Source: Fibrobacterota bacterium | GTDB taxonomy: Bacteria; Fibrobacterota; Chitinivibrionia; Chitinivibrionales; Chitinispirillaceae | Direction: 5' to 3' | Assembly (NCBI GenBank): GCA_023436205.1 | Contig: JAEZKC010000099.1 | Location: 62,001 to 126,000 of the forward strand | Length of the DNA: 64,000 bases | Shown here: positions 16,438 through 25,671 of the stretch, piece after piece | Layout of the letters: each line of letters starts with the position of its first letter | Numbering within the stretch: the stretch's first letter is position 1 | Position numbers and translations under genes: made by a program | Notes under the pieces: model-generated | Told to the model about the DNA's origin: nothing | Database searches by the model: none | The model's input: only the letters and a program-made list of their open reading frames with translations

Positions 16438-19400
16438 GTGGCAGAGCTTTTTAGCCAATTGGATAGAAAAGCACAAGAAATCACCGGGGTGTCAATTAAA
16501 CTGGCATCCCCTGATACAATCAGAAACTGGTCTTACGGTGAGGTAACCAAACCTGAGACCATCAATTATCGCTCCTTTAAACCGGAACGGGACGGCCTTT
16601 TCTGTGAAAAGATTTTCGGCCCTGTCCGTAACTGGGAGTGTAACTGCGGTAAGTACAAGAGAATCCGTTATCGTGGAGTGGTGTGTGATCGTTGCGGCGT
16701 TGAGGTGACTCATTCTAAAGTGAGAAGAGAGCGCATGGGTCACATTGAACTCGCAGTTCCCATTGTCCACATATGGTTCCTTAAAAGTGTTCCCTCTCAC
16801 ATCAGTTATCTGCTGGGATTGGCAAACAGTGTACTTGAACGCATCGTGTATTATGAATCTTACGTGGTGATCGATCCGGGCAACACGAATCTGCGCAGAG
16901 GAATGCTCTTGAGTGAAGATGAGTACATCGAACTTGAGGAGCAGGACAAGCAGTTTGTGGCCAAGATGGGTGGTGAGGCAGTGCTTGAAATGCTTGCAAC
17001 CATTGATCTTGAGGAACTGGTGATTGACCTTCGTTCAAAAATCAAACTCGAGTCATCCGAACAGCGTCGTCAGGAGCATCTCAAGCGTCTGCGAATCGCT
17101 GAGGCTTTCAACCGTTCCAAGAACAATCCTGAAAACATGGTTCTCAGAGTTCTTCCGGTGCTGCCTCCCGATCTGCGCCCGCTGGTACCTCTGGAAGGTG
17201 GACGTTTTGCCACCTCAGACTTGAATGATCTTTACAGACGTGTTATCAATCGCAATAACCGTCTCAAGAAGCTCATTGAGATCAAGGCACCTGATGTCAT
17301 TCTTCGTAATGAGATGAGAATGCTTCAGGAAGCTGTTGACACATTGTTTGACAATGGACGCCGCACCTTCTCTGTCAAGGGTGAAGGCAAACGCCCCTTG
17401 AAATCGCTGAGCGATCTGCTTAAAGGAAAACAGGGACGTTTCCGTCAGAACCTTCTCGGTAAACGCGTTGACTATTCCGGTCGTAGCGTTATCGTGGTGG
17501 GCCCGGAGTTAAAAATTCACCAGTGTGGTCTGCCAAAGATGATGGCTCTGGAATTGTTCAAGCCTTTTGTTATTCAGAAGCTTGAGGAAAAAGGGCTTGT
17601 GCAAACTGTAAAGAGTGCCAAGAAATTTGTGGAAAAGGAACGTCCTGAGGTTTGGGATATTCTGGAAGAGGTAATTAAGGATCATCCGGTGCTTCTCAAC
17701 CGTGCTCCGACCCTTCACAGACTTGGTATCCAGGCCTTTTTCCCGGTATTGGTGGAAGGAAAAGCAATCAGGCTTCATCCGTTGGTCTGCTCTGCATTCA
17801 ACGCTGACTTTGACGGTGACCAGATGGCTGTCCACGTTCCGCTGTCTTTTGAATCACAGCTTGAGTGTCGCTTCCTTATGCTCAGTGCCAATAACCTTCT
17901 GAGCCCTGCTTCGGGTCATCCGGTGATGACACCCACGCAGGATATTGTGCTTGGAATCTATTATCTCACCAAGATGGCACTCGATCGTAAAGGACAAGGA
18001 CGCGCATTTGCAAGTGTCGATGAGGTTTTGCATGCGATTAACGACAAGCAGATTGATATCCATGCCAAGATCAAGTTGAGATTTGACGGGAAAACAATCG
18101 AGACTACCCCTGGTCGGGTGATTTTCAATTCTGTTGTACCCAAGAGCGTTCCTTATGTTAACGAACTGCTGAATAAGAAACGTATTCAAGCCCTGGTCGA
18201 GGATGTGTACAAGAATGCCGGAACAAAAGTGACCTGTCAGTTCCTTGACAGTATCAAGGCTCTTGGCTACGAGTATGCAACTCGTGCAGGTATTACCTTT
18301 GGAGCCGATGACTTGATCATCCCCGAAGAGAAGAAAGAGATCATCGAGAAATCGATGGAGGAAGTGAATCGTATCAGAAAGCAGTATGATCGCGGTATCA
18401 TTACAGAAGGTGAAAGGTACAATAAACTTATCGACCTCTGGACTCATACCACAAGCACCATTGCTGACAAGATGCACGAGCGTCTTGCAAGCGACAAGGA
18501 CGGTTTCAATCCTGTGTACATCATGATGGACTCTCAGGCCAGAGGTAGCAAGGACCAGATCAAGCAGTTGGCTGGTATGCGCGGACTCATGCAGAAACCT
18601 CAGAAGAAGATTACCGGTGCGGTTGGTGAAATTATCGAGAACCCCATCATTTCCAACTTTAAAGATGGACTGACCGTTCTTGAGTACTTCATCTCCACTC
18701 ACGGTGCTCGTAAGGGTCTTGCTGATACAGCTCTTAAGACAGCTGACGCCGGTTATCTTACCCGTCGTCTGGTTGATGTCGTACAGGATGTGGTTATTTA
18801 CGACCAAGACTGCGCAACTTCAAAGGGTATTGCAATCGAAGCTCTGAAGGAAGGTGATGAAGTAATGGAATCGCTTTCCACTCGTCTGCTCGGTCGCGTT
18901 ACTCAGGAAGATGTTTATGATCCGGTCACTGAAGAACTCATCTGCCCTGTCAATACTTTGATTGATGAGAAACTTGCCAAGCAGATTGAACAGTCTGGAA
19001 TTGAATCGGTTTACATCCGATCGGTTTTGACCTGTGACTCCATGGCTGGTGTCTGTCAGTTGTGCTACGGAAGAAATTTGGCAACCGGAAAGAGAGTCGA
19101 TATTGGTGAGGCTGTGGGAATCATGGCAGCACAGAGTATCGGTGAACCGGGAACTCAGCTTACACTCCGTACATTCCACATCGGTGGTACTGCATCGCGT
19201 CTCATTGCCCAGTCTAAGGAAGTGGCAAAGATCGACGGTATTGCCAAATTGGAAAATGTGGAAACTGTGGAACATGCTGACGGTACTGTTGTCATGAACC
19301 GGGCTGGTGAAATCGTGGTTCTTGATGATCAGGAACGCGAACGCTACAGATATAATGTTCCTTACGGATCTTTTATGAAAGTCAAGGATGGTGAAAAGGT

Positions 19401-20517
19401 TTCCAAGGGACAGGAACTTCTTGCATGGGATCCTTACAACAACGTCATCCTTGCTCCCAAGGGTGGGGTGGTCAAATTCTCCGACCTGGTGGAAGGTGAA
19501 ACTGTCCGCGAACTCTACGATGAGCGTTCCGGTGTCACAAATGTCGTGGTCATCGAACACAGGGAAAGAAAATTTCACCCCCATGTTCAGATCTACGAAG
19601 GTGACAAGCGGGTTGCCAACATCGCTGTTCCTGCAGGGTGTTTCCTGCAGGTTAAAGAGGGAAAAGATATCATGGTTGGTGACATTGTCGCCAAAATCCC
19701 TCGTGAAAGTGCAAAAAGCCGTGACATCACCGGTGGTCTGCCACGAGTTGCTGAACTTTTTGAAGCCCGTCGTCCAAAAGACCCTGCGGTCGTTTCGGAA
19801 ATTGACGGTTTTGTTTCATTCGGCGACAACGAACGTGGAAACCGCAAGGTCATTATCAGAGACGAGCAGGGCGATGCAAGGGAATATCTCATTCCTCTTG
19901 GAAAACATTTGCGCGTACATGAGGGTGACCGGGTCAGGGCCGGGGATCGCTTGAGCGAAGGCGCTATCGATCCGCATGATATTCTGAGAATTCTTGGAGA
20001 GAATGCCGTACAGCAGTATCTGCTTGATGAAATTCAGGCTGTGTACCGTCTGCAGGGTGTTACCATTAATGATAAGCACGTTGAAGTTATCGTTTCTCAG
20101 ATGCTCAGAAAAGTGCGAGTTGATAAGGCTGGTGATACTAATTTCCTTGAAGGTGATGATGTGGACAGAAAGAAGCTGCGTGAGGCAAATGAGATGGTGA
20201 TTTCCGAAGGGGGAGAGCCGGCGACATTCAAGCCTATGCTTCTTGGTATTACCAAAGCTTCTTTGACTACTGAATCATTTCTCAGTGCCGCCTCATTCCA
20301 GGAAACGACCAAGGTTCTTTCGAAGGCAGCTGTGGAGGGTAAAACAGACCATCTCAACGGCTTGAAGGAGAATCTTATCATGGGTAATCTTATTCCTGCC
20401 GGTACGGGTTCCAGAATGTACAGGAAGCTGCGGGTCAAAGATCTTGAATCTGACATGATTCAGGTTGAAGAGCATGATCGCAGTGATGATTTTGTGGAAA
20501 TCGGCGGGGAATTCTAA
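16438..20517 (+). CDS. rpoC: RNA polymerase beta' subunit
   Basis: 1359-aa subunit holding the catalytic Mg: NADFDGDQ with Asp457, Asp459 and Asp461. The first zinc site CNCGKYK...CDRCG lies near residue 62-82; the second, CDSMAGVCQLCYG, is near 865. The trigger-loop region with GEPGTQLTLRTFHIGG is present. GTG 16438 lies behind AAGGGGG. The length is slightly under the E. coli 1407 aa, from a shorter C-terminal insertion region. Followed by a long palindromic hairpin. Confidence 0.98.
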   Translation: MAELFSQLDRKAQEITGVSIKLASPDTIRNWSYGEVTKPETINYRSFKPERDGLFCEKIFGPVRNWECNCGKYKRIRYRGVVCDRCGVEVTHSKVRRERMGHIELAVPIVHIWFLKSVPSHISYLLGLANSVLERIVYYESYVVIDPGNTNLRRGMLLSEDEYIELEEQDKQFVAKMGGEAVLEMLATIDLEELVIDLRSKIKLESSEQRRQEHLKRLRIAEAFNRSKNNPENMVLRVLPVLPPDLRPLVPLEGGRFATSDLNDLYRRVINRNNRLKKLIEIKAPDVILRNEMRMLQEAVDTLFDNGRRTFSVKGEGKRPLKSLSDLLKGKQGRFRQNLLGKRVDYSGRSVIVVGPELKIHQCGLPKMMALELFKPFVIQKLEEKGLVQTVKSAKKFVEKERPEVWDILEEVIKDHPVLLNRAPTLHRLGIQAFFPVLVEGKAIRLHPLVCSAFNADFDGDQMAVHVPLSFESQLECRFLMLSANNLLSPASGHPVMTPTQDIVLGIYYLTKMALDRKGQGRAFASVDEVLHAINDKQIDIHAKIKLRFDGKTIETTPGRVIFNSVVPKSVPYVNELLNKKRIQALVEDVYKNAGTKVTCQFLDSIKALGYEYATRAGITFGADDLIIPEEKKEIIEKSMEEVNRIRKQYDRGIITEGERYNKLIDLWTHTTSTIADKMHERLASDKDGFNPVYIMMDSQARGSKDQIKQLAGMRGLMQKPQKKITGAVGEIIENPIISNFKDGLTVLEYFISTHGARKGLADTALKTADAGYLTRRLVDVVQDVVIYDQDCATSKGIAIEALKEGDEVMESLSTRLLGRVTQEDVYDPVTEELICPVNTLIDEKLAKQIEQSGIESVYIRSVLTCDSMAGVCQLCYGRNLATGKRVDIGEAVGIMAAQSIGEPGTQLTLRTFHIGGTASRLIAQSKEVAKIDGIAKLENVETVEHADGTVVMNRAGEIVVLDDQERERYRYNVPYGSFMKVKDGEKVSKGQELLAWDPYNNVILAPKGGVVKFSDLVEGETVRELYDERSGVTNVVVIEHRERKFHPHVQIYEGDKRVANIAVPAGCFLQVKEGKDIMVGDIVAKIPRESAKSRDITGGLPRVAELFEARRPKDPAVVSEIDGFVSFGDNERGNRKVIIRDEQGDAREYLIPLGKHLRVHEGDRVRAGDRLSEGAIDPHDILRILGENAVQQYLLDEIQAVYRLQGVTINDKHVEVIVSQMLRKVRVDKAGDTNFLEGDDVDRKKLREANEMVISEGGEPATFKPMLLGITKASLTTESFLSAASFQETTKVLSKAAVEGKTDHLNGLKENLIMGNLIPAGTGSRMYRKLRVKDLESDMIQVEEHDRSDDFVEIGGEF

Positions 20518-20523
20518 AAAATA

Positions 20524-20561
20524 ATAATAATGTGTTTGGAATATTCCAGACACATTATTAT
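20524..20561 (+). terminator. 17-bp palindromic hairpin between rpoC and rpsL
   Basis: Bases 20524-20540 pair with 20545-20561 around the loop ATAT (one G-T wobble). The + strand tail is only weakly T-rich, but the opposite strand continues into a long T run, so the + strand role may be RNA processing or partial termination between the rpoBC and str segments. Confidence 0.55.
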
Positions 20562-20595
20562 ATTTGATGACTATCTTTTATGTGGAGGACAACAG

Positions 20596-20970
20596 GTGCC
20601 TACAATTAGTCAACTTATACGTAAAGGGCGTCAGGCGCTCGAAAACAGAAGCAAGTCGCCTGCCCTGCACAGCTGCCCCCAGAGGCGCGGGGTGTGTACA
20701 AGAGTTTTCACTACTACTCCGAAAAAGCCTAACTCGGCTCTTCGGAAAGTTGCCCGTGTGCGTTTGACCAACCATATGGAGGTCAATGCATACATTCCTG
20801 GTGAAGGACATAATCTTCAGGAACACTCGATCGTTCTCATCAGGGGTGGTCGTGTGAAAGATGTTCCCGGTGTGCGTTATCACATCATCCGTGGTGCGCT
20901 GGACACTCAGGGTGTACAGGATCGTAAACGTAGCCGTTCTAAGTACGGTGTCAAGCGGCCAAAGAAATAG
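20596..20970 (+). CDS. rpsL: ribosomal protein S12 (uS12)
   Basis: 124-aa decoding-centre protein. It contains TTPKKPNSALRKVARV with the unmodified lysine seen in streptomycin-sensitive strains, GEGHNLQEHSIVLIRGGRVKD, and GVRYHIIRG. The start is GTG 20596, six bases after GGAGGA; longer in-frame reading upstream runs into the hairpin. Heads the str cluster. Confidence 0.97.
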   Translation: MPTISQLIRKGRQALENRSKSPALHSCPQRRGVCTRVFTTTPKKPNSALRKVARVRLTNHMEVNAYIPGEGHNLQEHSIVLIRGGRVKDVPGVRYHIIRGALDTQGVQDRKRSRSKYGVKRPKK

Positions 20971-20979
20971 GGATATCAT

Positions 20980-21450
20980 ATGTCGAGAAGAAGGAATGCT
21001 GAAAAGCGCGAAATTGTAGCAGACCCCAAGTACAATAGTGTTCTGGTTACCCAGTTCATTAATAATGTGTGCCGTCAGGGTAAGAAAAGACTTGCCGAGG
21101 GAATCTTTTATGGCGCTCTTGAAATGATCGTGCAACGTACCGGTCAGGATGGATTGTCTGTATTCAAGAAAGCCGTCGACAATGTCAAGCCGGTTCTTGA
21201 GGTCAAGTCACGTCGTATCGGTGGAGCCAACTATCAGGTTCCTGTTGAGGTCTCGCCTGAGAGACGTGTTTCACTGGCAATCCGCTGGCTCATTTCCTAC
21301 GCTAAAGACCGTTCGGAAAAGAGCATGGCCGAAAAACTCGCCAACGAGTTTATTCAGGCTTCCAAAAATGAAGGCGGAGCAATCAGAAAGAAAATTGATA
21401 CGCATAAAATGGCAGAAGCGAACAAGGCGTTCGCGCACTTCCGTTACTAA
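20980..21450 (+). CDS. rpsG: ribosomal protein S7 (uS7)
   Basis: 156-aa head-assembly protein of the small subunit. It has the N-terminal basic arm, DPKYNSVLVTQFINN, and RRIGGANYQVPVEV. It begins ten bases after rpsL. A GC-rich hairpin lies 29 bases after the stop, ahead of fusA. Confidence 0.97.
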   Translation: MSRRRNAEKREIVADPKYNSVLVTQFINNVCRQGKKRLAEGIFYGALEMIVQRTGQDGLSVFKKAVDNVKPVLEVKSRRIGGANYQVPVEVSPERRVSLAIRWLISYAKDRSEKSMAEKLANEFIQASKNEGGAIRKKIDTHKMAEANKAFAHFRY

Positions 21451-21479
21451 TTGCGTACTGTTCTTTGAATCAAGTGGGT

Positions 21480-21500
21480 CGGCTGCTCTGGCAGCCGTTT
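21480..21500 (+). terminator. short GC-rich hairpin between rpsG and fusA
   Basis: CGGCTGC at 21480-21486 pairs with GCAGCCG at 21491-21497 around a four-base loop, followed only by TTT. It may be a weak terminator or an RNA stabiliser. Confidence 0.35.
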
Positions 21501-21550
21501 GTAAAAGTGGATTTTTATTTGCCGGATAATTTGAAGGTGATAAGGTTGTT

Positions 21551-23635
21551 ATGACTGAAGTGAAATTTGATTTACCGCAAATAAGAAACATCGGCATAAT
21601 GGCCCACATTGATGCAGGGAAGACCACAACCACCGAACGGATCCTGTTCTATACAGGAATCCTCCATCGGATGGGTGAAGTCCATGACGGAAACACAGTT
21701 ATGGACTGGATGATTCAGGAAAGAGAGCGGGGAATCACTATCACCTCCGCTGCTACCACATGTCAGTGGAAAAATTACCGTATCAACATTATAGATACGC
21801 CAGGTCATGTAGATTTTACCATTGAAGTGGAACGTTCTTTGAGAGTTCTGGATGGCGCAGTTGCCGTATTCGATTCTGTGGGAGGCGTAGAACCTCAGTC
21901 AGAAACTGTCTGGAGACAAGCTGACAAATATCACGTTCCCCGGATTGCCTATGTCAATAAAATGGACCGTGTTGGTGCCGATTTCGATAATTGCATCGAC
22001 ATGATGAATCGCAAGTTCACAACATTGAAAGTGATTGCAGTCCAGATGCCGATGGGTAAAGAGGATCAGTTCGAAGGTGTGATTGATCTTGTCGCCATGA
22101 AGGCTTACCGTTACGACGAGGAGACTTTGGGTGCCAAGGTGATCGAGCTGGATATTCCTGAGCAGTATTTGCAGGAGGCTCATTCACGCAGGGATGAGAT
22201 GCTTGAAATCGTATGCGATTTCAATGATGATTTAATGCATAAAATGCTCGAGGGTGAAGAACTGGACTCTAATTTGATTCGTTCGGCGATAAGAACTGGT
22301 GTTTTAAGCAATAAGCTAAGCCCGGTTCTATGCGGATCTTCCTTTAAAAATAAAGGTATTCAGCAGCTTCTTGATGCTGTGGTGGATTATCTTCCTTCTC
22401 CGTTGGATAGAGGTGCAGTAATCGGGGTTGATCCTTCAAATGGAGAAAACCGCGAGAGGCTTCCTGATGTAAAACAGCCTTTTTCCGCACTGGTTTTTAA
22501 AATTGCTTCAGATTCTCATGTTGGGCGTTTAGCTTATGCTCGCATATACTCTGGCCGGGCAGGTTTTAAAAACGTTCTTTTTAATCCACGAACGAAGAGT
22601 AAAGAGAAGGCGACCAGAATTTTTCGCATGCATTCGAATAAACGTCATGCCGAACAGTTCATGGAAGCTGGAGACATTGTTGGACTGGTGGGATTGAAAG
22701 ATACCACGACAGGAGATACAGTTTGTGATCTTGATTTTCCGGTGGTGTTTGAGAGAATGGTGTTTCCGGATTCAGTTCTGGCACGTTCTATTGAACCGAA
22801 GAGTACTGCTGATGAAGAAAAGTTAAGTATTGCTCTGGACAGGCTGGTCGACGAAGATCCAACATGCAGAGTGGAGGTCGACAATGAAACCGGCCAGAGA
22901 TTAATCAAAGGAATGGGTGAGCTTCATCTCGAAATTCTGGTCGACCGTCTTATTCGAGAGTTTAACGTCGGTGTTCATGTCGGAAAACCTCAGGTTTCCT
23001 ACAGGGAGACAGTTACAGCTGCAGTAAAGCAGGAGCATGAATTTTCGCAGTTGGTTGGTGGTAAAAGTCAGTATGGTCATGTTGTTCTCAAGGTTGAACC
23101 TGTTGCACCTTCAGAGGGCATAGTTTTTGAAAATAAGGTTGATGTCAATGCGGTTCCGGCCGCTTTCATAGATGCAGTAAAAAATGGAATTATGGAATCA
23201 TCTTCTGGTGGAGTTCTCTCCGGGTTTCAACTGGCGGGTGTAAAAGTAACACTGGTACAGTCACAGTTTAGGGAAGATGATTCAACTGAAATGGGTTTCA
23301 AGATCGCCGCAAGTATGGCGTTCAGAGAAGCCTGTGAGAAGGCCACGCCGGCAATTCTTGAGCCGGTTATGAGCGTCGAGGTGGTGGTTCCCGCAGAATA
23401 CATGGGATCAGTTATCAATGATCTCAATGGCCGCAGAGGTAGGATTCTGGGAATCAATCCGCGTAAGGATGTTCAGGTTGTCGACGCTGAAGCTCCCCTG
23501 TCAGAAATGTTCGGATACGCAACTGCACTACGTTCGCTTAGTCAAGGGCGGGCTGTGTACACGATGCAGCTTGACAGGTATGAAGCAACTGTAAAAACTG
23601 TTCAGGACGAGATTCTGCGAAGAATCGGAAGATAA
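21551..23635 (+). CDS. fusA: translation elongation factor G (EF-G family)
   Basis: 694-aa translocase GTPase. It has G1 AHIDAGKTT, switch I RERGITITSAATT, G3 DTPGH, G4 NKMD, and domains II-V through MFGYATALRSLSQGRA. The position between rpsG and rpsJ is canonical. Two oddities: the switch context is QERERG rather than the commoner QEQERG, and the gene uses many more TTA, ATA, AGA and AAT codons than its ribosomal neighbours, from which it is separated by 100 and 48 bases. The segment FERMVFPDSV and the C-terminus recall spd-type EF-G of spirochaetes, planctomycetes and deltaproteobacteria. A second EF-G elsewhere is possible. Confidence 0.92.
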   Translation: MTEVKFDLPQIRNIGIMAHIDAGKTTTTERILFYTGILHRMGEVHDGNTVMDWMIQERERGITITSAATTCQWKNYRINIIDTPGHVDFTIEVERSLRVLDGAVAVFDSVGGVEPQSETVWRQADKYHVPRIAYVNKMDRVGADFDNCIDMMNRKFTTLKVIAVQMPMGKEDQFEGVIDLVAMKAYRYDEETLGAKVIELDIPEQYLQEAHSRRDEMLEIVCDFNDDLMHKMLEGEELDSNLIRSAIRTGVLSNKLSPVLCGSSFKNKGIQQLLDAVVDYLPSPLDRGAVIGVDPSNGENRERLPDVKQPFSALVFKIASDSHVGRLAYARIYSGRAGFKNVLFNPRTKSKEKATRIFRMHSNKRHAEQFMEAGDIVGLVGLKDTTTGDTVCDLDFPVVFERMVFPDSVLARSIEPKSTADEEKLSIALDRLVDEDPTCRVEVDNETGQRLIKGMGELHLEILVDRLIREFNVGVHVGKPQVSYRETVTAAVKQEHEFSQLVGGKSQYGHVVLKVEPVAPSEGIVFENKVDVNAVPAAFIDAVKNGIMESSSGGVLSGFQLAGVKVTLVQSQFREDDSTEMGFKIAASMAFREACEKATPAILEPVMSVEVVVPAEYMGSVINDLNGRRGRILGINPRKDVQVVDAEAPLSEMFGYATALRSLSQGRAVYTMQLDRYEATVKTVQDEILRRIGR

Positions 23636-23683
23636 CAAAGAGCGTATAAAGAATTTTGATAATAGAAAAAGGAGCAGCGTTTC

Positions 23684-23992
23684 ATGCCAGGTGAAAGAAT
23701 TCGCATTCGGCTAAAATCGTTCGATCACAACATTCTCGACAAGTCAGCATCAGATATTGTCCGCACAGCCAAGGGGACAGGGGCACGGATTTCCGGACCC
23801 ATTCCGTTGCCGACCGAGAAGACCATTTACACAGTACTTCGTTCTCCTCACGTGAATAAAAAGTCACGCGAACAGTTTGAGACCAGAGTGCACAAGAGAC
23901 TCATCGATATACTGGAGTCTACTCCTCAGACGGTGGATTCACTGATGAAGCTGGATCTCCCAGCAGGAGTCGATGTAGAAATTAAGGTATAA
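23684..23992 (+). CDS. rpsJ: ribosomal protein S10 (uS10)
   Basis: 102-aa small-subunit protein, also the NusE antitermination factor. It contains IRLKSFDHNILD and the loop GPIPLPTEK. ATG 23684 follows AAAGGAG. First gene of the S10 cluster. Confidence 0.97.
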   Translation: MPGERIRIRLKSFDHNILDKSASDIVRTAKGTGARISGPIPLPTEKTIYTVLRSPHVNKKSREQFETRVHKRLIDILESTPQTVDSLMKLDLPAGVDVEIKV

Positions 23993-24041
23993 TGGCGCCG
24001 TTGAAATCGGTCAAACGAATAAAAGAGAAAACGGGTGTGAT

Positions 24042-24671
24042 ATGCAAGGGTTGATTGGAAAAAAAATTGGGATGACACGAATCTTTAATGATTCGGGACG
24101 GGCGGTTGCCGTTACGGTCATTCAGGCCGGGAACAATATTGTTCATCAGATCAAGACAACCGAAAAAGATGGCTACAGTGCGGTGCAGCTCGGCTTTGAA
24201 GAAGTTGCTGAGAAGAAGCTGAACAAACCGGAACTGGGTCATTTCAAAAAACTCAACACTACTCCCACTAAAGTCCTCAAGGAGTTTGAGCTCGACAGTG
24301 CTGAAGAGGCGCTCAAGCCTGGTCAGGTAGTTGGTGTGGAAGTTTTTGAAGATGTTAAATTCGTGAACGTGACAGGCATTTCCAAGGGCCGGGGTCATGC
24401 TGGAACCATCAAGAAATACAACTTCCAGCGCGGTCGCGAATCTCACGGTAACACCAATGTGCGTGAACGCGGATCTTCCGGTGCAAACAGCTATCCGGCG
24501 CGCGTTATGCCGGGTTTGAAAATGTCCGGACACATGGGTGCTGAGCAGGTGACTACCAGAAGGCTGGAAGTTGTCGGTGTAGACAAAGAGGCCGGATTGG
24601 TATTTGTGAAAGGGTCTGTACCCGGACACAGAACAGGTATCGTTTATCTTAATAAGTTTAATAACAAATAA
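24042..24671 (+). CDS. rplC: ribosomal protein L3 (uL3)
   Basis: 209-aa early-assembly protein near the peptidyl transferase centre. It starts with GLIGKKIGMTRIF and contains GVSKGRG-like ISKGRGHAGT and the extension loop with the usual NTNVRERGSSGA and MPGLKMSGHMG (loop residues rather than a domain). Order rpsJ-rplC-rplD is conserved. Confidence 0.97.
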   Translation: MQGLIGKKIGMTRIFNDSGRAVAVTVIQAGNNIVHQIKTTEKDGYSAVQLGFEEVAEKKLNKPELGHFKKLNTTPTKVLKEFELDSAEEALKPGQVVGVEVFEDVKFVNVTGISKGRGHAGTIKKYNFQRGRESHGNTNVRERGSSGANSYPARVMPGLKMSGHMGAEQVTTRRLEVVGVDKEAGLVFVKGSVPGHRTGIVYLNKFNNK

Positions 24672-24700
24672 GCTGTAGCTTCTTCCAGGATGACGGATTC

Positions 24701-25333
24701 ATGAAAGCTAAATTGTATCAACAGAATGGAACGGTGAAGGGTGACGTAGAACTGCCGGAAGCCGTTTTTGCTGCGGAAGTGAATGAACACGTCCTGCACC
24801 AGGTAATCACTTCGTACCAGGCAAATCAGCGCCAGGGTACAGCCAAGACAAAGGGTCGTTCGGAAGTAAGCGGCGGTGGCAGAAAGCCCTGGCGCCAGAA
24901 GGGAACCGGACGGGCCCGTGCAGGATCAAACACATCACCTATTTGGGCACGTGGAGGAAAGGCCTTTGGTCCTGATCCGCGCGATTATTACACGGTGATT
25001 CCCCGCAAACTTAAAAAGTTGGCTCTCATATCGGCTCTTTCTTCAAGAGCACAGGATGAGAAGGTTTTAGTTGTTGACAGTGTCGTTTGCGAAGCACCTA
25101 AAACCAAAACAGTTATCGGTTTGCTTGATGCTCTTCAGGTGAGCGGAAAAAAGAATCTTTTGATTGTTGATGGTGAGGGTGGCAAGAATTTATATTTGTC
25201 GGGCCGCAATATCAAAGACCTTGACGTCAAGCCGGTTTCTGAGATCAACGCTCTTGATATTGTTAGTTCCGAGAACATTATTTTCGGCGGCGAGAACCTC
25301 ATCAGTAAAGTTGAAGAGGCGGTGGCATTGTGA
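24701..25333 (+). CDS. rplD: ribosomal protein L4 (uL4)
   Basis: 210-aa protein lining the exit tunnel; in enterobacteria it also regulates its own operon. The tunnel loop is visible as KGRSEVSGGGRKPWRQKGTG with RAGSNTSPIW after it. It overlaps rplW by four bases (GTGA), which implies translational coupling. Confidence 0.97.
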   Translation: MKAKLYQQNGTVKGDVELPEAVFAAEVNEHVLHQVITSYQANQRQGTAKTKGRSEVSGGGRKPWRQKGTGRARAGSNTSPIWARGGKAFGPDPRDYYTVIPRKLKKLALISALSSRAQDEKVLVVDSVVCEAPKTKTVIGLLDALQVSGKKNLLIVDGEGGKNLYLSGRNIKDLDVKPVSEINALDIVSSENIIFGGENLISKVEEAVAL

Positions 25334-25620
25334 GTAAATATCATTCAATAATTCGCTATCCCTCCATTACGGAGAAAAACAGCACCCTTCGTACTGAACA
25401 GAATAAGTTCGTGTTCGAAGTGGCAACGGATGCTTCCAAGGTTCAGATCAAAGAGGCGGTCCAGAAGCTTTTCGGGGTAGATGTGGTTGCTGTGAACACC
25501 ATGGTGGTTAAGGGCAAGAAAAAGCGTGTTGGGCGCTACAGTGGCTTCAGGTCCGATTGGAAAAAAGCCATTGTTAAAATTAAAGAGGGACAGAACATCG
25601 CCAAGTTTGGTGAAGTTTAA
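25330..25620 (+). CDS. rplW: ribosomal protein L23 (uL23)
   Basis: 96-aa exit-port protein that docks trigger factor and SRP. It contains IIRYPSITEKN, NKFVFEVATDASK and the RNA-binding GKKKRVGRYSG. GTG 25330 lies inside the rplD stop (GTGA overlap). Confidence 0.97.
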   Translation: MSKYHSIIRYPSITEKNSTLRTEQNKFVFEVATDASKVQIKEAVQKLFGVDVVAVNTMVVKGKKKRVGRYSGFRSDWKKAIVKIKEGQNIAKFGEV

Positions 25621-25671
25621 GTCCGGAACGCAGTTCGTAACTGACAAGCAGGAAGCGCGGAGTAAGTTCTT

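Noticed and set aside
17854..19584. Two long minus-strand open frames opposite rpoC
   Set aside because: They mirror a gene with strong codon bias, which produces long antisense frames; their products look random.
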